Assembly: GCF_012272815.1 (NCBI RefSeq)
Contig: NZ_JAAWWL010000001.1
Span: 1,551,146 to 1,615,145, forward strand
Direction of reading: 5' to 3'
Length of the DNA: 64,000 bases
Source of the DNA: Croceivirga thetidis
GTDB taxonomy: Bacteria > Bacteroidota > Bacteroidia > Flavobacteriales > Flavobacteriaceae
Part shown: piece by piece, positions 1-7,955 of the stretch
Numbering within the stretch: the first letter of the stretch is position 1
Layout of the letters: every line of letters begins with the position of its first letter
Notes under the pieces: model-generated
What the model was told of the DNA's origin: nothing
Database searches by the model: none
What the model saw: the letters and a program-made list of their open reading frames with translations, nothing else
Made by a program: the position numbers and the translations under genes

Positions 1-1
1 A

Positions 2-1432
2 GAAATTTCAAAGGTGGATTTGAGAGCGCCTTATTACATTCCAAGGATTAACTGGATGAACAATCCGAATTACTTGAGTGTTCAGACCATTAATCGACAT
101 CAAAACCATTTGATTTTGCACCAGGTTAATGCCAAAGACAATTCAGTGGTTACCTTATTGGAAGAAAAAGATGATGCCTATGTAGATATTCATGACAACC
201 TTACATTCTTGGCAGACGATAGTTTTATTTGGACCAGCGAGCGTGATGGATTCAACCATATTTATCTGTACGATGAAGACGGCAAACTGATGAATCAAAT
301 TACAGAAGGCCCTTGGGAGGTTACCAATTATTATGGTTATGATCAAAAGAATGACCGTATCTACTATCAATCTGTTGAAAACGGATCTATTAATCGTGGT
401 GTTTACAGTATTTCTAGTTCTGGTAATAACAAAAAAGAGTTGGTAGCAAAAGAAGGAACAAATTCTGCATCTTTTAGCACAGATTTCACCTATTTCATCA
501 ATACCTATTCCAGTTCAACGACTCCTAATAAATTCACCTTGCACAATGCGGCCAACGGAAAAAAAGTTGCTGACATTAAGAATAATGAAGCATTATTGGA
601 AAAACTCAATGGGTACGAACTAAGTGAAAAAGAGTTTTCTACTATAAACATCAATGGCAATGACCTGAACATGTACATGATAAAACCGAAGGATTTTGAC
701 CCTAATAAAGAGTATCCTTTGTTGATGTACCAATACAGTGGGCCTGGCTCACAATCGGTTGCCAATCGATGGATGGGAGCCAATGATTATTGGCATCAAA
801 TGTTGGCCCAAGAAGGTTATATTGTGGCCTGTGTAGATGGTCGTGGTACCGGTTTAAAAGGGCGGGACTTCAAGAAAGTGACCTATTTGAACCTGGTTAA
901 GTACGAGACCGAAGACCAAATTGCGGCGGCAAAGAAGTTGAGTGAGTTGCCTTATATCGATGAAAATAGAACAGGAATTTGGGGTTGGAGTTTCGGAGGC
1001 CATATGAGTACCAATTCTTTGTTAAAAGGCAATGATACTTTTGAAATGGCCATAGCCGTTGCACCGGTTACTAGCTGGCGTTTTTACGATACTATTTATA
1101 CAGAGCGATTTATGCGTACCCCGCAAGAAAATCCTGAAGGTTATGATAACGAGTCTCCGTTCAATTATCCTGAATTGTTAAAGGGAGATTACCTATTGGT
1201 CCATGGCTCTGGGGATGACAATGTACATGTACAAAACAGTATGCGAATGATAGAAGCCTTGATTCAAGCCGATAAACAATTCGACTGGGCTGTGTATCCT
1301 GATAGAAATCACGGTATTTATGGCGGAAACACCCGTAAGCACCTCTACCGAAAAATGACCAATTTTGTTTACGATAAATTAGGAAATCGCCCTAAAAAGG
1401 AAGAGCCAGTAGTGGACAAAATCAAAGGATAA
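2..1432 (+). CDS. Dipeptidyl peptidase IV family (S9) serine peptidase, 5' end cut off by window
   Basis: Prolyl-oligopeptidase-type serine peptidase that removes dipeptides from peptide N-termini, probably periplasmic. The visible part holds the end of the beta-propeller domain and the whole alpha/beta-hydrolase domain. The nucleophile lies in GWSFGG (about nt 982-999), the acid in GSGDDNVH and the histidine in DRNHGIYGG near the C-terminus. The reading frame is open to base 2 and upstream codons (E-I-S-K) continue the family sequence, so the GTG at 14 is an internal codon and not the start. Family members are usually above 700 residues; about 476 are seen here, and the signal peptide and first propeller blades lie outside the window. 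A POT peptide transporter follows 25 bases downstream, which fits a role in peptide use. Family assignment is firm; exact specificity is inferred. Confidence 0.9.
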   Translation, partial: EISKVDLRAPYYIPRINWMNNPNYLSVQTINRHQNHLILHQVNAKDNSVVTLLEEKDDAYVDIHDNLTFLADDSFIWTSERDGFNHIYLYDEDGKLMNQITEGPWEVTNYYGYDQKNDRIYYQSVENGSINRGVYSISSSGNNKKELVAKEGTNSASFSTDFTYFINTYSSSTTPNKFTLHNAANGKKVADIKNNEALLEKLNGYELSEKEFSTININGNDLNMYMIKPKDFDPNKEYPLLMYQYSGPGSQSVANRWMGANDYWHQMLAQEGYIVACVDGRGTGLKGRDFKKVTYLNLVKYETEDQIAAAKKLSELPYIDENRTGIWGWSFGGHMSTNSLLKGNDTFEMAIAVAPVTSWRFYDTIYTERFMRTPQENPEGYDNESPFNYPELLKGDYLLVHGSGDDNVHVQNSMRMIEALIQADKQFDWAVYPDRNHGIYGGNTRKHLYRKMTNFVYDKLGNRPKKEEPVVDKIKG

Positions 1433-1457
1433 TCAACTAAACTAAACCAATATAATT

Positions 1458-2990
1458 ATGTCTGATGTAGCCAAAGCAGCCGACCAAAAACAAATTTTGG
1501 GCCACCCCCAGGGACTTTTTTATCTGTTCTTTGCCGAACTATGGGAACGCTTTAGTTTCTATGGAATGCGAGCCCTCTTGACCTTATACATGGTCAAGGT
1601 AATATTTGAAGCCTTAGCAACAAGAGATTATGCGGCAGCTGCAGTTTATGCGTCATATGGTTCTTTGGTCTATGCATCAACAGTGATTGGTGGGCGTATT
1701 TCAGATACGATTTTAGGTATGCGAAGCTCCATTTTTCTCGGAGGTATATTAATGGCGCTTGGGCATTTCGTATTGGCTATTGAGAATAATATGGCCTTTT
1801 TCTTGGCATTGGCCTTTATAGTAGTTGGAAATGGATTCTTTAAACCGAACATTTCAACTTTTGTGGGGACCCTATATAAAGACGGGGATCCGCGAAAAGA
1901 TTCAGGATTTACCATTTTCTACATGGGGATTAACATTGGAGGTTTTATCTCGCCACTTTTATGTGGTTGGTTGGGTGAAACCTATGGTTGGCATTATGGA
2001 TTTGGTCTTGCAGGAATAGGAATGTTGACAGGGCTTTTATTCTTCTGGAGCGGAATTAAAAAAAATGTATTCGGAGACGGAGGTAGACCACCTAGTATTG
2101 AAGTATATCAGAAAAAGGTGATGGGTTTACCGCAACATCTATTGGTCAAGATATTGGCTTTTTTGTCTGCCCCTTTGGTTGCCTATCTCCTATATTCTTA
2201 CAAAGCCGTTTTTGATGAAGGTTCATTTTTTGGCGGAATTAATTTGGTGACTCTTTTATTCTATGTAATTGGCATTGCGGTACTCGCTTTTATTGCTAAA
2301 ATTATGGTTGGAGCTACCCCTGATGAGCGAAAGAAACTTTTCATGGCTTTGCTGATTACCTTTTTTATGACAATTTTCTGGGGCTTTCACGAATTACATG
2401 GTAGTGTCATTACTTTATTTGCAGCAAGGAATGTAAATCTTTCGTTGATTAATGCTAGTCAAACCAATGCACTAAACTCCATGTTCATTGTGATTTTGTC
2501 TATCCCTATTTCCTTAATGTGGACCTATTTGGCAAAGAAAAAATTGAACCCAAGAACTCCTTACAAATTTGGAATGGGCCTTCTCTTAGCTGGTTTGAGT
2601 TTTTATATCGTTTCACTTAGTGGAGCTAGTGCAGATGAAAATGGAATGGTACCATTTTCATATTTGTTGGCCTTGTATTTCATAATTTCCGTTGGTGAGT
2701 TGTTTATGTCACCAGTGGGCTTATCGAAGATTACCGATTTATCACCTAAGCGCATTGTAGCTTTTATGATGGGGGTTTGGTTCTTGTCTTCGGCCTATGC
2801 ATTTCAGATAGTTGGGTTTATCTCAAAACAATTGGCAATCGAAAGCACGGATAGTAATGTTGGAGGTTTTGATACGTTGAATGTTTATTTAGATGGCTTT
2901 AGGTTGATAGCAATTTATGCCTTGGTCGCTGGAGCTGTGGTCATTGTCTTTGGGCCACTTATGAAACGCTTAATGGGTAACGTGCATTAA
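1458..2990 (+). CDS. POT/PTR2-family proton-dependent oligopeptide transporter
   Basis: Inner-membrane major-facilitator protein expected to import di- and tripeptides with protons. It is 510 residues long with many hydrophobic segments. The POT hallmark ExxER is present at E27-E30-R31, followed by F-S-F-Y-G, and the second PTR2 signature (FYMGINIGG, then SPLLCG) is near residue 155. It sits 25 bases after the S9 peptidase gene on the same strand, so peptidase and importer are probably co-transcribed: peptides are trimmed outside and taken up here. The stop codon directly abuts the stop of the convergent comEC-like gene, and no terminator hairpin lies between them. Confidence 0.93.
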   Translation: MSDVAKAADQKQILGHPQGLFYLFFAELWERFSFYGMRALLTLYMVKVIFEALATRDYAAAAVYASYGSLVYASTVIGGRISDTILGMRSSIFLGGILMALGHFVLAIENNMAFFLALAFIVVGNGFFKPNISTFVGTLYKDGDPRKDSGFTIFYMGINIGGFISPLLCGWLGETYGWHYGFGLAGIGMLTGLLFFWSGIKKNVFGDGGRPPSIEVYQKKVMGLPQHLLVKILAFLSAPLVAYLLYSYKAVFDEGSFFGGINLVTLLFYVIGIAVLAFIAKIMVGATPDERKKLFMALLITFFMTIFWGFHELHGSVITLFAARNVNLSLINASQTNALNSMFIVILSIPISLMWTYLAKKKLNPRTPYKFGMGLLLAGLSFYIVSLSGASADENGMVPFSYLLALYFIISVGELFMSPVGLSKITDLSPKRIVAFMMGVWFLSSAYAFQIVGFISKQLAIESTDSNVGGFDTLNVYLDGFRLIAIYALVAGAVVIVFGPLMKRLMGNVH

Positions 2991-5012
2991 TTACTTATTC
3001 AATTTAAAATAATAAGCTCCCTTTTCGCCAGTATGGTGAAAAGGGACTTTTCTTTTAAGGCATGTGGCTTCCCATCGGTGAACATAGCTTTTATAGTTGC
3101 TCCCATCTGCCAAAACTACCTTCGGCTTTATGGAATCTAACAGGCGTTCTAAATTAATTTTCGGCGATTCGGTAAGCAATACGTAATCCAAATGTAATTG
3201 GTTTGGGTAAACACCTGTGCTATCCAATATGACCAAGGATTTCCCATCAATACTGTAACTGTTTCGTAGATCACTCGACTTGACTTCAGTAATTCGCTCC
3301 GCAACTCTAAAATCGTTGACTATTTTTTGATTCAAATTTTCATTTCGGTGCAAAACCGTAAGATTTTCAGCTGTTTGATGAATTATAACTGAATTTCTTG
3401 TCTGATGAAGCAATATGAGCCGTTCCTCGGTCTTTAATGAATATTGGTTGAAAATACCCCAAATTAAGAGCCCGCTCAAAGAACCCAAAAACATTACAAT
3501 ATTTTTGAATTTGGGTTTTGTAAGGTAAAGTACCATACCAATTATAAAAGCGTATCCCAATATTAATTGTACTTGATCATAAGGAATATCACGAAAAACA
3601 AACCCCTCTTGATTTCCAACCCAGCTAATAATGGCATTCATTTGCGTGATTAGATAGTTGTAAGCCTCTACCAAAAATTCGGGTAATGCCTTCATAGCGG
3701 CAAGGACTACAACTAAAACTCCAATGCCAAGTATAAGACCTAAAAAGGGTACCACGATTAAATTGGTTATGAAGAATAAGGAAGGAAATTGATGAAAGTA
3801 AAAAAGACTTAATGGTAATACTCCGAGTTGTGCCGAAAGACTGACTGAAAGTAATTGCCATAGTTTTCTTATCAACCAATTATCAGGATACCAAAACCGC
3901 TGAAGTTTAGGGTAAATCCAAACTATGGCAAGTACAGCCAAATAACTCATTTGAAACCCAACTTGAAATAAAAAAAGCGGTTTGAACAAAAGAATGAAGA
4001 AGATTGATAGCGCAATGATGTTAAAAGTATTGGTTGGGCGATTCAGATTCATCGCATACGCCAAAAACGAGAACATGGTTACAGCTCGAACAACAGAAGG
4101 CGAAAGTCCAGCAATAACCGCGAATACCCAAAGTGCTGTAATCACTAGAACTGTTTTTAGCTGTTTCCCTTTTCGAAGAACCTCAAGGGGTTTAAAAAGA
4201 AATTGTAGAATGATCAAAAGGATTCCGATGTGCAGCCCTGATACTGCAAGAATATGAACAGCTCCAGCGTTTTTGTAATCATTATAGGTTTCATTTGAAA
4301 TATCGTCACGTTTACCAAGAATTAGTGCTTGTATTACACTAAGTTCTGCTTCGCCGAAATTGTAAGTTTTTAAATTTTTGATGAGATCATCACGGAAATT
4401 TGATGCTATTCCCACAAGGGTTTTAGATGGTTTAGGAATTTTAACCAAAGGCGCTTTCTCCAATCGAATCTGGTGCGATATACCCTGCTTTTTCAGATAG
4501 TCTTTGTAATCAAACTGATGAGGATTTAATGGTTTTTTGACCAATTCTGGCGCCCCTATGAAAACGAATTCATCATCAATTTTGAATTCGTTTGTTATTG
4601 AATCCAATGGCAGGTTCAGAAGTAGTTTTCCAGATACTTTTGAGGAGTCACAGTATTTGACTGCAACTACGTAGCGCTCAGAAAATGAAGTTGGTTTTAG
4701 TACCGATTTGACCTTGATTTCAAACAACTGCTCCTGCCCACTTAACTGTTTGGCATAGTGATTTCGGTTGCTAAGTAGATTACTGAGAGTTACAACTAAA
4801 ATGCCTAAGCAAATAAGTAGTAATGCAGCGAGCAGACCAAAAATCGGAAAAGCATCTCTCTTTTCCTTTTTTTTGTAATACCCTAAAGCAATTAATAGGA
4901 AAGGAATTGAAATTCCTGGATAGATTGGGTTTATAGAGAAATAGTATCCGAGTAGGATTCCTGTTATAAGGCCAAGCGTGAGTTTAATTGAAATGAACTG
5001 AAAATTCCGCAT
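2991..5012 (-). CDS. ComEC/Rec2-family DNA-uptake membrane protein with degenerate C-terminal domain
   Basis: Multi-span membrane protein of the ComEC family, thought to form the inner-membrane channel for DNA import. The 673 residues contain an N-terminal hydrophobic region, a soluble DUF4131-like segment (about 95-200), and the competence domain with A-V-S-G-L-H-I-G at about 256-263 followed by many membrane spans. The C-terminal 150 residues occupy the place of the metallo-beta-lactamase domain, but I see no HxHxDH zinc motif, so nuclease activity is doubtful. The start ATG shares one base with the stop of the upstream NlpC/P60 gene (TAATG), indicating translational coupling. No other competence genes are in the window. 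Confidence 0.85.
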   Translation of the reverse strand: MRNFQFISIKLTLGLITGILLGYYFSINPIYPGISIPFLLIALGYYKKKEKRDAFPIFGLLAALLLICLGILVVTLSNLLSNRNHYAKQLSGQEQLFEIKVKSVLKPTSFSERYVVAVKYCDSSKVSGKLLLNLPLDSITNEFKIDDEFVFIGAPELVKKPLNPHQFDYKDYLKKQGISHQIRLEKAPLVKIPKPSKTLVGIASNFRDDLIKNLKTYNFGEAELSVIQALILGKRDDISNETYNDYKNAGAVHILAVSGLHIGILLIILQFLFKPLEVLRKGKQLKTVLVITALWVFAVIAGLSPSVVRAVTMFSFLAYAMNLNRPTNTFNIIALSIFFILLFKPLFLFQVGFQMSYLAVLAIVWIYPKLQRFWYPDNWLIRKLWQLLSVSLSAQLGVLPLSLFYFHQFPSLFFITNLIVVPFLGLILGIGVLVVVLAAMKALPEFLVEAYNYLITQMNAIISWVGNQEGFVFRDIPYDQVQLILGYAFIIGMVLYLTKPKFKNIVMFLGSLSGLLIWGIFNQYSLKTEERLILLHQTRNSVIIHQTAENLTVLHRNENLNQKIVNDFRVAERITEVKSSDLRNSYSIDGKSLVILDSTGVYPNQLHLDYVLLTESPKINLERLLDSIKPKVVLADGSNYKSYVHRWEATCLKRKVPFHHTGEKGAYYFKLNK

Positions 5013-5572
5013 TACAAAATGCGTGTGGCTTTAATAAAGGTGCTATTCCAAAAACCTTCACGAAGCGAAGAGACAATTACTCCCCTTGAAGAGGTAGAAT
5101 GAATAAAGCGTATTTCGTCACCTGTAACCTCGACTACTAACCCCACATGATTGATGCGTTTACCGTTTTTCGAAGTTCTGAAAAATAGTAGGTCACCACT
5201 TTTTACCTCTTTCAGGCTTATTCGTTTGCCTTCATCGGCCATTTGATACGAAACCCGGGGAAAGTCAATATCATGTTCTAAGAGCGAGGTGTATATCAAA
5301 CCTGAACAGTCCATTCCTTTGCGTGTCGTTCCGCCGTATTTGTATCTGACCCCTGAAAAGCCCAACGCCGTTCCAATCACCTTTTCGGCCTTACGACTAC
5401 GATATTCATTTTCAGTAGCTTCGGAGTTTGATTTTTCCTCAGATGCTTCAATCGTTACCGTCCTCTTTTTGGTGTAAGATGTTTTTTTCTTAGCTACACA
5501 ATTTACAAATAGAAAGAGGCTGGTAAAGCAGACTATTTTTAGGAGCGCAGATTTTATAATCTTCTTCACCAT
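5012..5572 (-). CDS. NlpC/P60-family peptidoglycan endopeptidase, lipoprotein
   Basis: Predicted cell-wall cysteine peptidase that cuts peptide stems of peptidoglycan. An N-terminal hydrophobic segment ends in a lipobox-like L-F-V-N-C25. After a lysine/serine-rich linker (about 28-60) comes the NlpC/P60 domain with nucleophile C89 in MDCSG, H142 in NHVGL and a third polar residue H158 in FIHST, the usual Cys-His-His arrangement. Length (186 residues) is normal for single-domain members. It lies between lpxB (6 bases away) and the comEC-like gene (one-base overlap), part of a run of envelope genes. Confidence 0.92.
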   Translation of the reverse strand: MVKKIIKSALLKIVCFTSLFLFVNCVAKKKTSYTKKRTVTIEASEEKSNSEATENEYRSRKAEKVIGTALGFSGVRYKYGGTTRKGMDCSGLIYTSLLEHDIDFPRVSYQMADEGKRISLKEVKSGDLLFFRTSKNGKRINHVGLVVEVTGDEIRFIHSTSSRGVIVSSLREGFWNSTFIKATRIL

Positions 5573-5578
5573 CTAAAT

Positions 5579-6688
5579 TTAGAGCTTTTCAATTATTAAG
5601 GTGGCTGTTTTATCACTTGCACCTGTACCACCAAGTTTCTCTTCTAGCACATCGTATGCTGCCAAAACCCGATTTCTATTTACAGGATCAAGAAGTTTGC
5701 CAAGTTCAATTTTTAGGTTTTCAGGTGTCAAATCACCTTGAATTAGTTCTTTGACCACTTCCTTCCCCATAATTAAATTGACCAAAGAAATATAGTCCAA
5801 GGTGATGATGCGTTTGGCAATTTGATAAGATACCCAGTTGCCTTTGTAGCATACAACCTGTGGCACTTTGAATAATGCGGTTTCTAGAGTTGCGGTGCCA
5901 CTGGTGACCAATGCCGAGTGTGAATTTTCGAGAAGACTGTAGGTTTGATTTGAAACAAAATGAACACTTTGGTTCGTGGTGAATTGTGCATAAAAGTCGT
6001 TTTCCAAACTTGGGGCACCTGCGATTACAAATTGATATTCTGAAAAATGGGGGACCGTGGTCAGCATTACCCCGAGCATTTTTTGAACCTCTTGTTTTCG
6101 ACTACCTGGGAGCAAGGCTATAATTGGTTTTTCGGGGTGCAGACCATTTTCTTGTCTAAATTGTTCTGACGACAGTTTCTCTCGATTTGATATCGCATCT
6201 AAAAGAGGGTGTCCCACAAATTCAACAGGGTATTGATACTTTTTGTAGAATTCCTTTTCGAACGGTAGTATAACATACATCTGGTTGATGTACTTTTTGA
6301 TTTTTTCAACACGACCAGCTCGTGAAGCCCAAACCTGAGGGGAAATGTAGTAGTTCGTTCTGAGTTTTTGTTGGTGCGCCCATTTGGCAATCCGTAGGTT
6401 GAAACCCGAAAAATCTATAAAAATGACAACATCAGGTTTGAACTTGCTAATATCTTGTTTGCAGAAGGAGATATTTTTGAAAATGGATGAAAGGTTCTTG
6501 ACGACTTCGATAAAACCCATGAAGGCCATGTCTTTATAATGCTTGGCCAATTCGCCTCCAGCTTCATGCATTAAATCACCACCCCAGCATCGTATGGTTG
6601 CTTGCGAATCATGCTTTTTTAAAGCTTTGATTAAGTTCGAACCATGAAGATCCCCTGATGCTTCTCCAGCAATTATATAGTATTTCAT
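5579..6688 (-). CDS. lpxB: Lipid-A-disaccharide synthase LpxB
   Basis: Glycosyltransferase (family GT19) that joins UDP-2,3-diacylglucosamine and lipid X into the lipid A disaccharide at the inner face of the inner membrane. The N-terminus reads YYIIAGEASGDLHGS, the family signature, and the C-terminal nucleotide-binding half has LLPGSRKQEV near residue 195. Length (369) matches the family. It follows a small membrane-protein gene and precedes the NlpC/P60 gene by 6 bases, so all are likely one transcript from upstream of surE. Confidence 0.96.
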   Translation of the reverse strand: MKYYIIAGEASGDLHGSNLIKALKKHDSQATIRCWGGDLMHEAGGELAKHYKDMAFMGFIEVVKNLSSIFKNISFCKQDISKFKPDVVIFIDFSGFNLRIAKWAHQQKLRTNYYISPQVWASRAGRVEKIKKYINQMYVILPFEKEFYKKYQYPVEFVGHPLLDAISNREKLSSEQFRQENGLHPEKPIIALLPGSRKQEVQKMLGVMLTTVPHFSEYQFVIAGAPSLENDFYAQFTTNQSVHFVSNQTYSLLENSHSALVTSGTATLETALFKVPQVVCYKGNWVSYQIAKRIITLDYISLVNLIMGKEVVKELIQGDLTPENLKIELGKLLDPVNRNRVLAAYDVLEEKLGGTGASDKTATLIIEKL

Positions 6689-6696
6689 TTACCGAT

Positions 6697-6984
6697 TTAG
6701 AACAGCTTGTAATACAAAATTACCAAAGCTGTTAAAATAGTTGCAATCATAACACCTCTTGCCCTATAGTCCCTTTTAATCCTAAGAAAACCGAAAAAGG
6801 CCACAAGATTTAAAATGGCACCAAGGGCCAATAAACTTCCGATGTGTTCTTGTTCCACCGCTGCATTGTAGGTTTCTACAATACCTAAATCGGAAAAAAA
6901 TAAAATGTAAAGTAGCGTTCCAAAAGTATTGGCAATAACCCCGACAATAAAACCAATGAGGGTTTCTTTTTGAATTTTATTCAT
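6697..6984 (-). CDS. Small membrane protein of unknown function
   Basis: A 95-residue hydrophobic protein with three likely membrane segments (about 10-30, 48-66 and 76-94) joined by short charged loops. I do not recognise a named domain. Its start overlaps the end of surE by 8 bases, and lpxB begins 8 bases after its stop, so it is translated as part of the surE-lpxB unit. The tight packing suggests a real, co-expressed gene, perhaps linked to the envelope. No function can be read from the sequence. Confidence 0.75.
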   Translation of the reverse strand: MNKIQKETLIGFIVGVIANTFGTLLYILFFSDLGIVETYNAAVEQEHIGSLLALGAILNLVAFFGFLRIKRDYRARGVMIATILTALVILYYKLF

Positions 6985-7756
6985 TGAAATTCCATGAATT
7001 TAATTGTTGAATAGCGTGGTGAGCGGTCAAATCGAATTGTGTCGGAACCACGGAAACAAAGCCTTCTGATAGTGCGTGAATATCTGTATCTTCACCTTTG
7101 TCCAAAAGTTCAAATTCTCCAGTTAACCAGAAATATTCCCTGCCCGTTGGGCTTTTTCTTCTATCAAATTTCTCTCGCCAATTTGCACGAGCTTGACGGC
7201 AAATCTTAATGCCTTTTGGTTCAGCACCATCTGTTTTTGGAATATTTACATTCAACACCGTACCCCTTGGCATACCTTGGGTCAAGGCTTCTTGAACTAT
7301 TTTTTTAGCACTCCTGCCTACACCACTAAAATCAGCCTTCCATGAATAATCCAATAATGAGAAGCCAATAGCGGGAATACCTTCAATACCAGCTTCGATT
7401 GCGGCACTCATTGTACCAGAGTAAATTACGTTTATAGAGGCGTTCGAGCCGTGGTTAATTCCACTGACAACAATATCCGGTTTACGGTCTAATAGCTCTT
7501 GCAGGGCCAGTTTAACACAATCCGCGGGTGTACCACTACAACTGTATTCGGCAGGGGCCCCTTTATCTTTATCAATAATTACCTTTTTCGAATAAAGGGT
7601 ATTGTCTATGGTAATGGCGTGCCCCATTCCTGATTGCGGGCTATCGGGTGCTACGACCACCACATCCCCAATTTCCTTCATAAATTCTATCAAGCTACGT
7701 AGCCCTGGAGCAGTGATTCCGTCATCATTCGTGACTAATATTAAGGGATTTTTCAA
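6977..7756 (-). CDS. surE: 5'/3'-nucleotidase SurE
   Basis: Cytoplasmic metal-dependent phosphatase acting on nucleoside monophosphates. The family signature NDDG is at residues 10-13, the conserved serine at S42 and the metal-binding asparagine in SGINHGSNAS at N101. Length (259) matches SurE. It is the first gene of a minus-strand run (surE, small membrane protein, lpxB, NlpC/P60, comEC-like). A TATTTTTG box stands 20 bases before the ATG, a plausible promoter -7 element. Confidence 0.96.
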   Translation of the reverse strand: MKNPLILVTNDDGITAPGLRSLIEFMKEIGDVVVVAPDSPQSGMGHAITIDNTLYSKKVIIDKDKGAPAEYSCSGTPADCVKLALQELLDRKPDIVVSGINHGSNASINVIYSGTMSAAIEAGIEGIPAIGFSLLDYSWKADFSGVGRSAKKIVQEALTQGMPRGTVLNVNIPKTDGAEPKGIKICRQARANWREKFDRRKSPTGREYFWLTGEFELLDKGEDTDIHALSEGFVSVVPTQFDLTAHHAIQQLNSWNFNE

Positions 7757-7775
7757 GACACCATACTTTAAGCCG

Positions 7776-7783
7776 CAAAAATA
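7776..7783 (-). promoter_or_regulatory. Possible promoter -7 box for surE operon
   Basis: On the minus strand these bases read TATTTTTG, an exact match to the Bacteroidota -7 consensus TAnnTTTG, ending 20 bases before the surE ATG. No clear TTG is found at the usual 17-23 base spacing upstream, so the call rests on one element. Confidence 0.35.
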
Positions 7784-7955
7784 CGTTTTTCGTTAAGGAT
7801 AAAGGTGTGCTTTCGTTTAACACAAAATTATGTGAGGCTCAAATAGCTGGCATGATTTTTTCTGTATCTTAGATAATTACAAACAAAGTGTAGCTGGATA
7901 TTTAGATGTAGAACGAAAAATAGGATGCTAAATCCAGTCCCAAAAATACCATTTT

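Noticed and set aside
14-16. GTG as start of the S9 peptidase
   Set aside because: The frame is open to the window edge and the codons before it continue the family sequence; the gene is simply cut.
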